This document shows, one piece after another, positions 55,264-64,000 of a stretch of 64,000 nt of DNA; within the stretch, counting starts at the first letter, position 1, and the number at the start of each line of letters is the position of its first letter. Made by a program: the position numbers and the translations under genes. Under the pieces are notes generated by a model. The model did not search any database. It worked only from the letters and a program-made list of their open reading frames with translations, and was not told the DNA's origin. Source of the DNA: Chamaea fasciata (Eukaryota; Chordata; Aves; Passeriformes; Sylviidae); assembly GCA_029207755.1 (NCBI GenBank), contig JARCOQ010000005.1:47147563-47211562 (forward strand), given 5' to 3'.

Positions 55264-55352
55264 CTTAATGTCCCACTGTAGGCACTAGCCACAAAAAGCC
55301 CCGGTACTCCTGGAAAATCGTGCAGGATATCCAACACTAAGTATGGCATTAG
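55264..55352 (-). CDS. SLC5A8: SLC5A8 exon: loop and start of TM9
   Basis: This exon has 89 nt: 29 codons plus 2 nt. It encodes [20 protein letters not shown] then VASAYSGTL(S). LMPY and GLF-A-YSGTLS are strongly conserved in SLC5A5/6/8/12. The acceptor is gaatttttcag and the donor gtaatt. Confidence 0.95.
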
Positions 55353-56544
55353 CTGAAAAATTCAGATTAAGAAGTATTACCATCTTGCCCTATTTTTCCT
55401 TTTTATCACTGTATTGTTTTTCACAGACTTTTCACTGGCATTCTGTCCAGCTTTTCTAATTTTTAATGTCTTATCTTGCTCTATTTGTTGGTTTTCTACA
55501 AAGAAAACCAATCCTAAAATGTCTGCTAGAGCTACAGAGAAGTCTGTTGAGACACCTAGCTGGGGTGTCATGCTGTCAGGACCTAGGTTTCCAGTGACAA
55601 TTGTAGAGCAAGCTAGGACTGAGCAGCAGCTGGTCTGTACTGTACATCACTCCTTTGGGGGAGGCTGGGTGCCAGAGATGCTTTTTCTGCTGTTGATTTG
55701 ACAAAAAGGGGTTTATACAACCTCAGATATTGGTACCTGAGATCAATTTCCGTATTGGAAACTGTGTGCCATTTTTTGATGTTTGCAAGAACTGAGTGCA
55801 GGAAAGAGAGGAATTTTAAGATTTTTTTTCCTGTGAACGATTTTTTTTTTCAGAGACAAGTTGATATTTTTAGTATCTTGCTTCCAGCTTCCACCAAATG
55901 AATCTGACTGACAGGAAGAACTTAATTTCCTTCCGGTTTCCACCTTGGTTCTTATTTTACTCTACTCTTAAAGACCAAGTGGTCCTGCCTCAGGTGCTCT
56001 GTTGTCGGTGCTCTTGTCCTGGCTTTCCAGCTCACGTCCACTGAAGCATTATCCAGAGCCTGTGATTATCTTAGGCTTAAACATACAAATAAAACTTAGT
56101 TGATTTCCTTGGGCCCTGGCTCTGGCCAGTCTATGGGCTGCTGCTCAAGGGCACTGCTGCTCTCTTCTGCTCGCTTCTCATCAAAGCAGTTTCATGCGAT
56201 GCTGGCACCCCTAAACCCATTTTGGGTGAAAACCCCACACATTTGCAGGGGTGGGTGGACTGAGTGCTCTCCACATTGCAGCTCTCCCTGCTTGTCACCT
56301 TACCAGGTGCTGAGGGACTTGCAGCTCCAGGATATCAGGGGAATGCAGGGACTGAATAGCACCAAGGATGGATCTGCTGCTTTCTCCAGGTGATTCCCTT
56401 GCACTGTGGTCTCAGCCTGACACAGGATTCCAGCATGTCACTATTTCCAAGCCCTTGACTCTTGAACTACCTTTGTCTGGTTACTATGGCTGCAGAGGAA
56501 GGATACCTTTCCACCACCTTTCCCCAGAACTTGGGAGGCCCTAC
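55353..56544 (-). other. SLC5A8: SLC5A8 intron, 1.2 kb
   Basis: GC content rises towards the upstream exon. Several open frames are chance. Confidence 0.7.
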
Positions 56545-56674
56545 CTGATCAAGTGCCGACACCTGGTTGTCCATCCATGGGTCACAGTCTTTGTAGATGG
56601 AGTAGAGGGCCAGCCCACACAGTGTGGCACAGACCAGGATCGCCCAGAGTCCCACCAGGTTGATGTAGAGGGAC
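56545..56674 (-). CDS. SLC5A8: SLC5A8 exon: TM8 ([13 protein letters not shown]...)
   Basis: This exon has 130 nt: 1 nt plus 43 codons. It starts [20 protein letters not shown], continues [13 protein letters not shown] and ends NQVSALDQ. The CDPW motif and the first segment match human almost exactly. The end reads SALDQ (Leu codon CTT at 56,553-56,551) where SLC5A8, SLC5A12 and relatives have SAPDQ. The acceptor is ttggtgcag and the donor gtaggg. Confidence 0.95.
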
Positions 56675-59600
56675 CTGCACCAACACACATGGAAACACCA
56701 TGTTAGAGATCAACATCCCACAAAAGATCCTGCCAGGGCCAAGCAAAGAAGCGTCCATGCCTGCAGCCAGGAGACCCCCCTGGCCAGTGACTGCCTGCCA
56801 GCAAGGGAGTCACTATATGACTCCCAGCATTTCCCCTGAGTGAGATCACATTTCTAAAAGTACAAATGACACGTCTGGTATTATCCAGAAACTCCATCAC
56901 CTCCCCACGTCCTGATGTAAGCTTCAGCTAATGGTGAGACCAGAAATGTGTTTACATCAGGCATTAATACTGCCTTTGCCACACAAAAGGCAGCTTCTAC
57001 TGGCAGTGAAAACAACATTGTTCTCCTTGCTTAGTGAGGGCTTTTGCTTTCCATCTAAGTCTCTGGTTCTCTCAAATGTTTCTAAACTCTTGATGTCTCC
57101 TGGGTCACAAAACTCTTGGTATCTCCAGGGTCACAAAGTTTTTCTCACTTACAGTGGTGAGTACAAGCAAACATACTCACTGGGAGCAAGGCCCAGAAAA
57201 ACAGTGTTCCTTTCCACCAGTTGCCTCCTGGTTATCTGTGTATCACTGATAGTGATTTAACTTCCTAACAGATCACATACCCCAGACCTGTGCCAATCTG
57301 TAAGACCTCCTCAGGGAGGACATTCGGTTTCTGTGCAAATATATCCATGCTTGCAGTGCTTCAGGAGGCCTTTTAGTGCTTTCAGTTCCCAAGGGGCAAC
57401 AGCCTTTGAATTTCTGTAGAGGACCAGCAGGATGAATGAAGAAGTAAACATAACTTTATAAGCCTTGTTAGACATTGAAATGGACATTTTCAGAAAGGCA
57501 TAATGTAGGTTAATTAATTGAACTATCAGTTTTATCCAACAGAAAGGTTATTGGCAAGCACAATGCAAACTCTTAAAAAGACCTATATAAATAAAAGCTG
57601 ATTTACACATAGTAAGAGGAACTCTGCATTTTTGTCTTGTATTTGCAATTAGGGATGGTCTAAACGCAAAACCAATAGCACTTTAAATTTCCCTCTAATT
57701 TAGTAAAAATGAAGCAGTCCTCTTCTCTTAGATGCTTACATATTGATTGGATGTCTTGCATCCACTTAGCACAAGCTGTTCCTGCACTGGCATAATCTAT
57801 GTTGATATAAAATATCCAGAAACTGATTTAGCACAAAATATAACCAATGAGTAAAATCGATCCAACTCTTTTGAACTGATGTAAATGAAGAACTAGCCTA
57901 GAGCCTGTAGTGAAGATTAGAAAGTCAAGAGAAACACATAGAAGCAAAATAAATTGTCTTGTTTTTAAGCAATCCTTGTTTTTAAATTGTGTCAGTGTTT
58001 GACAGAGAGCTGGTTTTTTTCCTTCTGATTTACATCCCAGCTCATGGTACACCCTATGACTAAGCACTGGAGAACAATAATTGTAGCACGGTTGGAGGGA
58101 GGCGTTTCCATTAATTCTGCATGAGTAACATGGGGTGGAGTTTGGGTGAAGTAGGCACTTTGACTGCAGAAAGCTTATTTGCAATTGTTCGTTTCAGTCT
58201 GGCTCTGAGAAGTTAGCACTGAAATATGCCAGCTGATGACCTTGAAAGGAAAGTAGCGGAAAATGCGTTAGTAGCCCATATTTTTCTGACAGTTTAGCTT
58301 TCCTGCTCTGAGTGCCTCATAACATTCAGATATAAGCATTATGCTTAATTTGCCTTGTGATTGTTTGAAGATGACAGAACGTGCTCCTAACTACTGGTGT
58401 TTTTTGAACGGAGTGAAATCCTTTCCCAAAGCCTGAGAAAATTCCTGTTCCTACACCACTGTTAAAGGCTTTCCCAAAATCTGTAAGTTGGGATCTGTGA
58501 AGGAATTATTTTCTGAGTTCTAATGTGTTACTGTGCTGTCACTGAAAAAGCTTTACAATAAATGGCATGGGGGTAAAAATCTCTATTACTTTGACCTGAT
58601 GACATTTTGCACTTCCATGTACAGATTAAATGACAATAAGAGATACAGGCTAACAACATGATCTGTCAGATGTGTTTAATTGCATCTGAATGTAAACTAG
58701 ATAGTCACCACAGAATAGCAGTGTTTGTAGTTGTGACAAGCTGCAATGATTACGCAAAATGATTTCTCCATGCAGAGGAAATATCTTGCACAAGTGAGAC
58801 ACAAGCAAAATGCCATGGGGTCCAACCACCCATGCCAGCATGACGGGGCTCTACTGATTAAAGCTCTGCAACCATTAATATGAGAGCCTAAATTCCATCC
58901 AACCCCCTTCAGAACCAGACAGCTTCCAGCCCTGGCCAAAGTGCTGCAACAGCTCAAAAAACCTACCCTGAGGCTGACATGGGGTCAGATTCCCTTTGGT
59001 CAAACTCTGATTCTGAGACACTGGAGGCATCTCTGCTCTCAAAGAGGGTAGGGAGGGCACAAGAGAGGGGCACAGCTCTAAGTTGGGCAGGTACTGGGAA
59101 GAACAGCCTGACTGCCACACAAATCTGGTGCAATGTATGTGTCTGTTCTCCCATCAGCAATCATTCCAGGGAGTTGTGGGATGTGCCTTCAGCCTCTGCA
59201 GTGCTGAGAACCTAGAACTCAGCCACATGCCAGAGACAGCGGAGAAGCAATCTGGTATGTTGGAGATGTGGCAGGGAATGCTGGAGATGTGCCTGATAAT
59301 GAGCATCAACTCATTCCTGTCTGCAGCACAAATGGCTGAAAAGCAGATTTTCTTTACTGATATAAGCAAAATATTTCAGTTGTAAATGGTGCACGATTTT
59401 GTGGTATTTTGCTAGCTTTATGAAGTGAAAGCCCTCATAAAGCTTCTTCTCTGTCACTGTACCATAGAATGACAGAATGTATAGGGACTATGGTTATGAT
59501 GTGTGCTTCTATATTTCTTCTATAAATGAACTTCATGAGATCACTAGTAATTCTTAAATCCTGAGCCGTGAGCTAATGGATTGATACTAAAGATAAAGAA

Positions 59601-60211
59601 AAGATAATAGAGCTAGTAAATATACTCCATTCTGGAGTAAAGGCCCATCAGAAATATTTACATTCAAGGAAAACATAACCCTCTGCCAGTTTCCACAGTT
59701 AATTCCTTAAAAATATATCATGATTATTATGAACAAAAAATACATTATTTTATCACTGAATAAGTAATTTCTGCATTTCCTCACACCTATATTCATTGTT
59801 ATGGAAAAATTGTTTAGTCTTTATTCATGCAAAATCCCTACACAATGATTTAGGTTTAGTAGAGCAGCAATTCAAGATACTGTCTTGATATGACTTCAGC
59901 ATATGTACTATAATATTTGGTTTTTAAGTTGCACATAAACTTAATGCAGCTATTTCTATATGAGAATATTGGCACAGTGAAACATTCAGGCACAAAGTCC
60001 AATTGTACAGCAATCCCATGTTAACTCATATACCAGTATTTATTATGCCAATTTTCTTCTACCTGGTCCACAAAACAGAAGGCAAAAGTTGTTGGCTTTT
60101 ATAAATATAATTTATACAGACAAAATACCCCCACATTCCTTTAAAAAAAAAAATCTCTCTTATAAATAACAGCCACTGCTAAATTCAGACAGTAACTGCA
60201 GACAGACTTAC
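56675..60211 (-). other. SLC5A8: SLC5A8 intron, 3.5 kb
   Basis: This is the largest complete SLC5A8 intron in the window. It contains a 26-nt-period duplication at 57,084-57,134. No other recognised feature. Confidence 0.75.
57084..57134. repeat. Tandem duplication, 25-nt units, period 26
   Basis: The first unit starts aaactcttgatgtctcc and ends tgggtcac. The second starts aaactcttggtatctcc and ends agggtcac. They differ at three positions. Confidence 0.85.
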
Positions 60212-60352
60212 AATTTTGCATGGAATCTGCTTTTGCATGCAATGTATCTCTGGACTTGAGACTGGTTAACCCCGTATATACCAGTCCACGTGAAAGTCCC
60301 ACCTATAACAATCGTCCAGAAGGTGTGCCTTTGCAAAGGATTCGGATCAAAG
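60212..60352 (-). CDS. SLC5A8: SLC5A8 exon: TM7 region ([11 protein letters not shown])
   Basis: This exon has 141 nt: 1 nt, 46 codons, 2 nt. It starts [20 protein letters not shown], continues [18 protein letters not shown] and ends RFHAK(L). NQ-QVQRY is a hallmark of the SMCT/NIS/SMVT branch. The acceptor is ctcattgtag and the donor gtaagt. Confidence 0.95.
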
Positions 60353-61766
60353 CTACAATGAGAGGATAAAGAGAAAACAAATTCAGAACATGAAAGTCTT
60401 CTTAATAGGTTAAGACTTTAATGCTTAGAAGAAATAATTTCTCCATGCTTGTTCCAATACAAACTTTCTTAATTCGGCCAGATTTTGAACATTAAGTTAC
60501 TCTAACTTTACGTGAAGTCACAGAAAGCAAATTTTAAAACTGAGAGCTGATATCCTGAGCCAATGAAATACTCTGAACTGTCCAAAGGTGAAGCTTTATT
60601 TGCCGATAAACTACAGTCTTATGTAAAGCTGTATGATGCCTGTGATGGTTGTGATGAAATGATGCTGCAGTAAAAAGTGTAACGTGCCTGCTTATCTAGA
60701 GGGACATCAGTCTAACACCAGTATAAAGGTGTGTTTACAATCCCAGCCTTTGTGGACAGAGACTCTATAAAACATTTTGCTGGTTTAGCTTTAAGTAAAC
60801 AGCAGATTTTAGATGGCCATAATTTAAAAATTATTATGCTTAAATCAAATTTAAATATAGCAATAAATTATATTTATCTCAGTGAACGTTGTAGTATTAT
60901 TTCACCAATTCATCCTTTATCCCTTTTCTTTTTCCGTCTGTGAACTGTCTGACTGGGAGAAGAATCAGTGCAGTACAACCACTGCAAAAGAGCCAAACAG
61001 ATTGAAATAAATTGTTGTTCATAAGAAGAAAAAAATACCCTTATTAATCAGTAAGATTAATTACTTACTGAAGAATTTGCTGAAGAATTTTACAGAACAA
61101 CCTGATTAATACTGTGAGCTGATAGACAAAGGACAAATTGCAATATTGGTCATACTAAATTTTCACTAATAGCACTTGGTGAAGGTTCACAGAAGAATCT
61201 TGTATTCACCAAAGGTACAATAACTTTTTTACTTGAAATGGTCTTTGATTCAGCATTGTCAGACTCAATATTCTTGAACTTGTGAAGTGATATTTTTAGG
61301 CTATGATTACTTCCAATAATGGCAGGTAAAATACTATTAAAACTACTTCTGTTTTTTCTTTCAGGAAAAAAAAAAAAAAAACAATTCCCTTTTTCAGATT
61401 CAGTAAAAACTATTATTTTCCCATTTGTTTTGGTCTAGTCGCTGAAATGCCAAAACAGCTCTTGGCAAATTGTAATTATAAATACAAATGTGGTCTCCTA
61501 TTGACTGTTCTGTTTCAGTGGACTCCCAAATGTATCCTTAAAACACCTTCTTGACAAAGTAAAAAGTTTTTCTCTTTCCAGGATTTTGCATGGTGTAAAA
61601 CCTAAAACATATCCCTCAAACTAGCTAAGCTTGTTTAAAAATATACAGAAACTGGGTCACAACTTCTGCCTTCTTCCTCCTTCAGTAGCAGCTTAATTTC
61701 ACAGTTAGTCACATGAGCTCTATTTGTAGGAATAGAGAGGCACATCCTCTGCAAGTACAAACTCAC
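60353..61766 (-). other. SLC5A8: SLC5A8 intron, 1.4 kb
   Basis: An A run lies near 61,366-61,381. Nothing else is recognised. Confidence 0.7.
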
Positions 61767-61921
61767 TCCCAGAAGTTTAATCTTCCTCCATGGTAGGAAT
61801 CATTTACAATGCGTCCAATTCCCTCCTGAACCACCACAGCTCGTATAATCACAGATGAAAATCCAGCAACCATGATTCCAACCTGGAAAACATCTGTCCA
61901 CACCACTGCCTTCAGACCACC
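61767..61921 (-). CDS. SLC5A8: SLC5A8 exon: TM6 ([13 protein letters not shown])
   Basis: This exon has 155 nt: 51 codons plus 2 nt. It starts [20 protein letters not shown], continues [14 protein letters not shown] and ends YHGGRLNFW(D). GGLKAV-WTD-FQ is the classic SLC5 motif at the start of TM6. The acceptor is ctcttgcag and the donor gtgagt. Confidence 0.96.
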
Positions 61922-62782
61922 CTGCAAGAGGAACAGCACTTATCAGGTACAACAAGGCATCAGCACTCCTGCTTTGCACTCACATTCAACTCACAGAAAC
62001 AATTCCATCTGTATTATCCATAATAGATGAATTTCATCTTCATCTTTAATGGAACTAATTCTGTACTGATGTCATTAGGAATTGTATTCTGGAACCTACT
62101 CAGGACATCCTGGCCCTTTTTTGAAGTTAATGGGGATTTACATTGGCCATACACATCGTTTAATCCAGTACTTCCTTCGCCACATAACCTGACTCAGAAG
62201 TTTGTATCAAAAGATAAATTTTCAGACAGTGTTCATCTTACTTATATATGGGACCACTAACTCCAGAAGGTATACCAATCATCTGAAGAAAAATAAACAT
62301 TATTTAATCCACCATATGAAAATAAATTTGTCACTCAGGTTCTGTTTCATCATTTCTAGACACTTGGTCAATTAACACTAAATTAAAGACCAATCTGTTC
62401 CTGTGGCATGCTATTTTCAGTGGCCCTATTCAATAACACACAAGACTGTTACAGTTGCATTGAAGTGTTTGACAAATTGCACAGCAAAACCCTACTAGAT
62501 CAGAAGAAAAATCACAGGAGGATTTTTAGAAAGGGAAATTTACCTATTTTGCTATTCTTTCAGCAAAAACAGAAGTTTGAGTGTATCATAACAAAAAATA
62601 TTGCAGCTGTATAGCTGCCTATGCATTCAGAGAGGTCCCTGGATAAATATGGTCTGGTGGCTACACCTATAAAATGTGATTCCACAGAGTAACCTGATTA
62701 TTAGGCTACTTTTCAATGAATTCCATATGTGATGTGAGTGGTGACAGGAACAGATTTTTTCTCAACTGAAGGACCCACGTAC
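61922..62782 (-). other. SLC5A8: SLC5A8 intron, 0.9 kb
   Basis: No feature is recognised. Confidence 0.7.
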
Positions 62783-62850
62783 CAGTGTGCAGTAGAATGT
62801 GCAGACCACGCCAGTCGCCACCACTGCGCCCCACAAGTCGAAGCCAGTGA
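62783..62850 (-). CDS. SLC5A8: SLC5A8 exon: TM5 ([20 protein letters not shown])
   Basis: This exon has 68 nt: 2 nt plus 22 codons. It encodes [20 protein letters not shown] then TL, followed directly by GGLK in the next exon. It is the most upstream SLC5A8 exon in the window, corresponding to human exon 4. The acceptor is cctctctttcag and the donor gtacgt. Confidence 0.95.
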
Positions 62851-64000
62851 CTGAAAGAGAGGAAAATAGCACCAGTGTGAAAGAGGCACTGGGGACAAAA
62901 CACTGAAGGTCAATTGTAAGCTAGAAATCAATTAAATGCAAAAGTAGAAGGTCTAAATGGCAATTAAAAGATTAGTGTGTCTAAACTATGGGATTCACCC
63001 TAACCAGCTCCAAAACTGAAACAGTTGTTACAGATTTGAAAACTGCTAAAAAGTTGAGATTTATTTCAGGATGTAGGAAGCTGCCAAGTAACACATCCAA
63101 TATGTCCCAACCCAGGAAAGTTTTAAAATACATGTCCTTCCTAGAAACACCTGTGTATTTGCTACCGAGCCCTTAGGCGAGGATTAAAGCAAGTAAACAG
63201 TATGGGGACTCTCCACAGAGATAAGGTTTTTCAAGCATTGTCTGGAAGAAATGTGTCAGAGTAAAAGCCCTTATTTTATTCTTCCTTCTCTTAAGGATCA
63301 TACATTTCTGCTATACAACACTGTGCTGTGCTGTGGTGACACACAGGCTGTCACTGCCCCAGCTTAGAATGCTCACCTGCTGCCAGGCAGGGTATCAGGG
63401 GGCTCCCTGACAGAGAGCTCAGGCTAATGAGAAACACTGAAACAAACTAGTGAAAAATATAAGTTATTCTAATTAGGAGCCAGCTAAGTCATAGCTTGGT
63501 TTAGCATGTGTTTGCAAGGCAAATACAAATACCAAAATCACAAAACCTGAGGGACTTATACACTGGAGGAAACCAGTACAGAGAGTGTAGGGTTTTTTCT
63601 TCTTTTTCATTCAATGAACAGAGCAAACAAAAACATTCAATAAGAAGAAAAACTGTGACTTGATTCTAGCCAAAATGATTGATTCTAGCCAAAATGATTT
63701 TTTTTTTTTTTTTTTTTGCATTTTGTTATTCCCTTTTCTTGCCAAATGAACAAATTAATTCTGTCAGATTAAAAGTTTAATTTGGCTCCATGGAAAAGCT
63801 TTTGCCCTTTTAGAAATGAATATAACTCATTTTCAAATCAAAGAGTCATTGTGAAGTAGAAAATGCAATTATTTAACTTTATAAATATCACAATAAACAT
63901 CTTAAGTTAACAGTCTTTTGGCTGTTGATTTGGTTTTCCTGGAAAAACGATAGACCACATTAAACAGTTCCAGGCAGCCCAAAATCATATTTACAGAACT
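62851..64000 (-). other. SLC5A8: SLC5A8 intron 3 (partial)
   Basis: No sequence resembling the preceding exon (ending near IYAPALALNQ in human) is found up to the window edge. It contains a 19-nt tandem duplication and a T20 run (63,662-63,717). Confidence 0.75.
63662..63717. repeat. 19-nt tandem duplication followed by T20
   Basis: gattctagccaaaatgatt occurs twice in direct succession (63,662-63,680, 63,681-63,699), exactly alike. A run of twenty T (63,698-63,717) follows. Confidence 0.95.

Larger units (their letters stand above)
46178..64000 (-). other. SLC5A8: SLC5A8 gene (SMCT1), 3' part
   Basis: Twelve minus-strand exons with GT/AG junctions and matching phases give one frame of 454 residues plus stop. 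They correspond to about residue 157 to the end of the roughly 610-residue human protein, and fit a 15-exon gene whose first three exons are to the right of the window. The family is the sodium:solute symporters (LeuT fold, 13 TM). SMCT1 couples Na+ entry to uptake of short-chain monocarboxylates (lactate, butyrate, pyruvate, nicotinate) at apical membranes of gut and kidney and is expressed in retina and brain. Motifs seen are [40 protein letters not shown] and GSQIYPPLPERT, the last pointing to SLC5A8 rather than SLC5A12. Oddities are SALDQ for SAPDQ, ILCSFAN for ILVPFAN, and a changed C-terminus (GLHI). No frameshift or stop is present, so the gene looks functional. Confidence 0.94.

Noticed and set aside
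59258..59299. Repeated tggagatgtg as a tandem repeat
   Set aside because: Only ten consecutive matching bases at a 21-nt spacing; could be chance.
59461..59500. catagaatgacagaatgtatagggac as a second CR1 end
   Set aside because: The similarity is weak and stops after about 25 nt, so it is not reported as an element.
46178..62850. Assignment of the transporter to SLC5A12
   Set aside because: [24 protein letters not shown] and the TDN-AF-HIE tail match SLC5A8. SLC5A12 has a different loop and tail.
63350..63420. Possible upstream SLC5A8 exon ending before gtgagc on the minus strand
   Set aside because: A donor-like site exists at 63,376, but the preceding reading (…PLIPCLAA) does not match the expected IYAPALALNQ and has no suitable acceptor.

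Overview
This is a vertebrate nuclear window, most likely from a bird. It holds multi-exon genes with canonical GT/AG splice sites and introns of roughly 0.3-8 kb, AT-rich introns, few interspersed repeats, and a short fragment resembling the 3' end of a CR1 LINE, the typical sauropsid retroposon. There are no bacterial features. Two protein-coding genes lie tail to tail. All exon boundaries below were built by hand from splice signals, reading frame and similarity to remembered family sequences.

Plus strand, 169 to about 42.7 kb: the 3' half of ANO4 (anoctamin-4/TMEM16D), 14 exons encoding the last 538 residues and the stop. They cover TM2 through TM10, all six acidic/Asn Ca2+ ligands of the TMEM16 core and the C-terminal helix ending in NEWP. 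A 3' UTR follows that may extend to tandem poly(A) signals at 42,676-42,694. The 5' half lies to the left of the window.

Minus strand, about 44.8 kb to beyond 64 kb: the 3' part of SLC5A8 (SMCT1, sodium-coupled monocarboxylate transporter), 12 exons encoding the last 454 residues (about residue 157 of the human protein onward), then a 3' UTR of about 1.4 kb. The first exons lie beyond the right edge. The ANO4-SLC5A8 tail-to-tail neighbourhood matches human chromosome 12q23. The paralogous pair ANO3-SLC5A12 sits on human 11p14; the residues here fit ANO4 and SLC5A8, not that pair. The two genes are neighbours by ancestry and are not known to work together: ANO4 is a Ca2+-dependent membrane protein (scramblase/cation conductance), SLC5A8 imports lactate, butyrate, pyruvate and nicotinate with Na+.

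The rest is intron and about 2.1 kb of intergenic DNA. Notable non-coding items are a perfect (GGAA)35 microsatellite in the last ANO4 intron, a possible solo LTR of an old endogenous retrovirus in the first complete ANO4 intron, the CR1-like fragment with a GGATA tail, several short tandem duplications and homopolymer runs. Coding oddities in SLC5A8 are a C-terminus that no longer matches the human class I PDZ ligand, and a Pro-to-Leu change in an otherwise conserved SAPDQ motif. I found no evidence of a new multi-gene system; the window looks like ordinary vertebrate gene territory.
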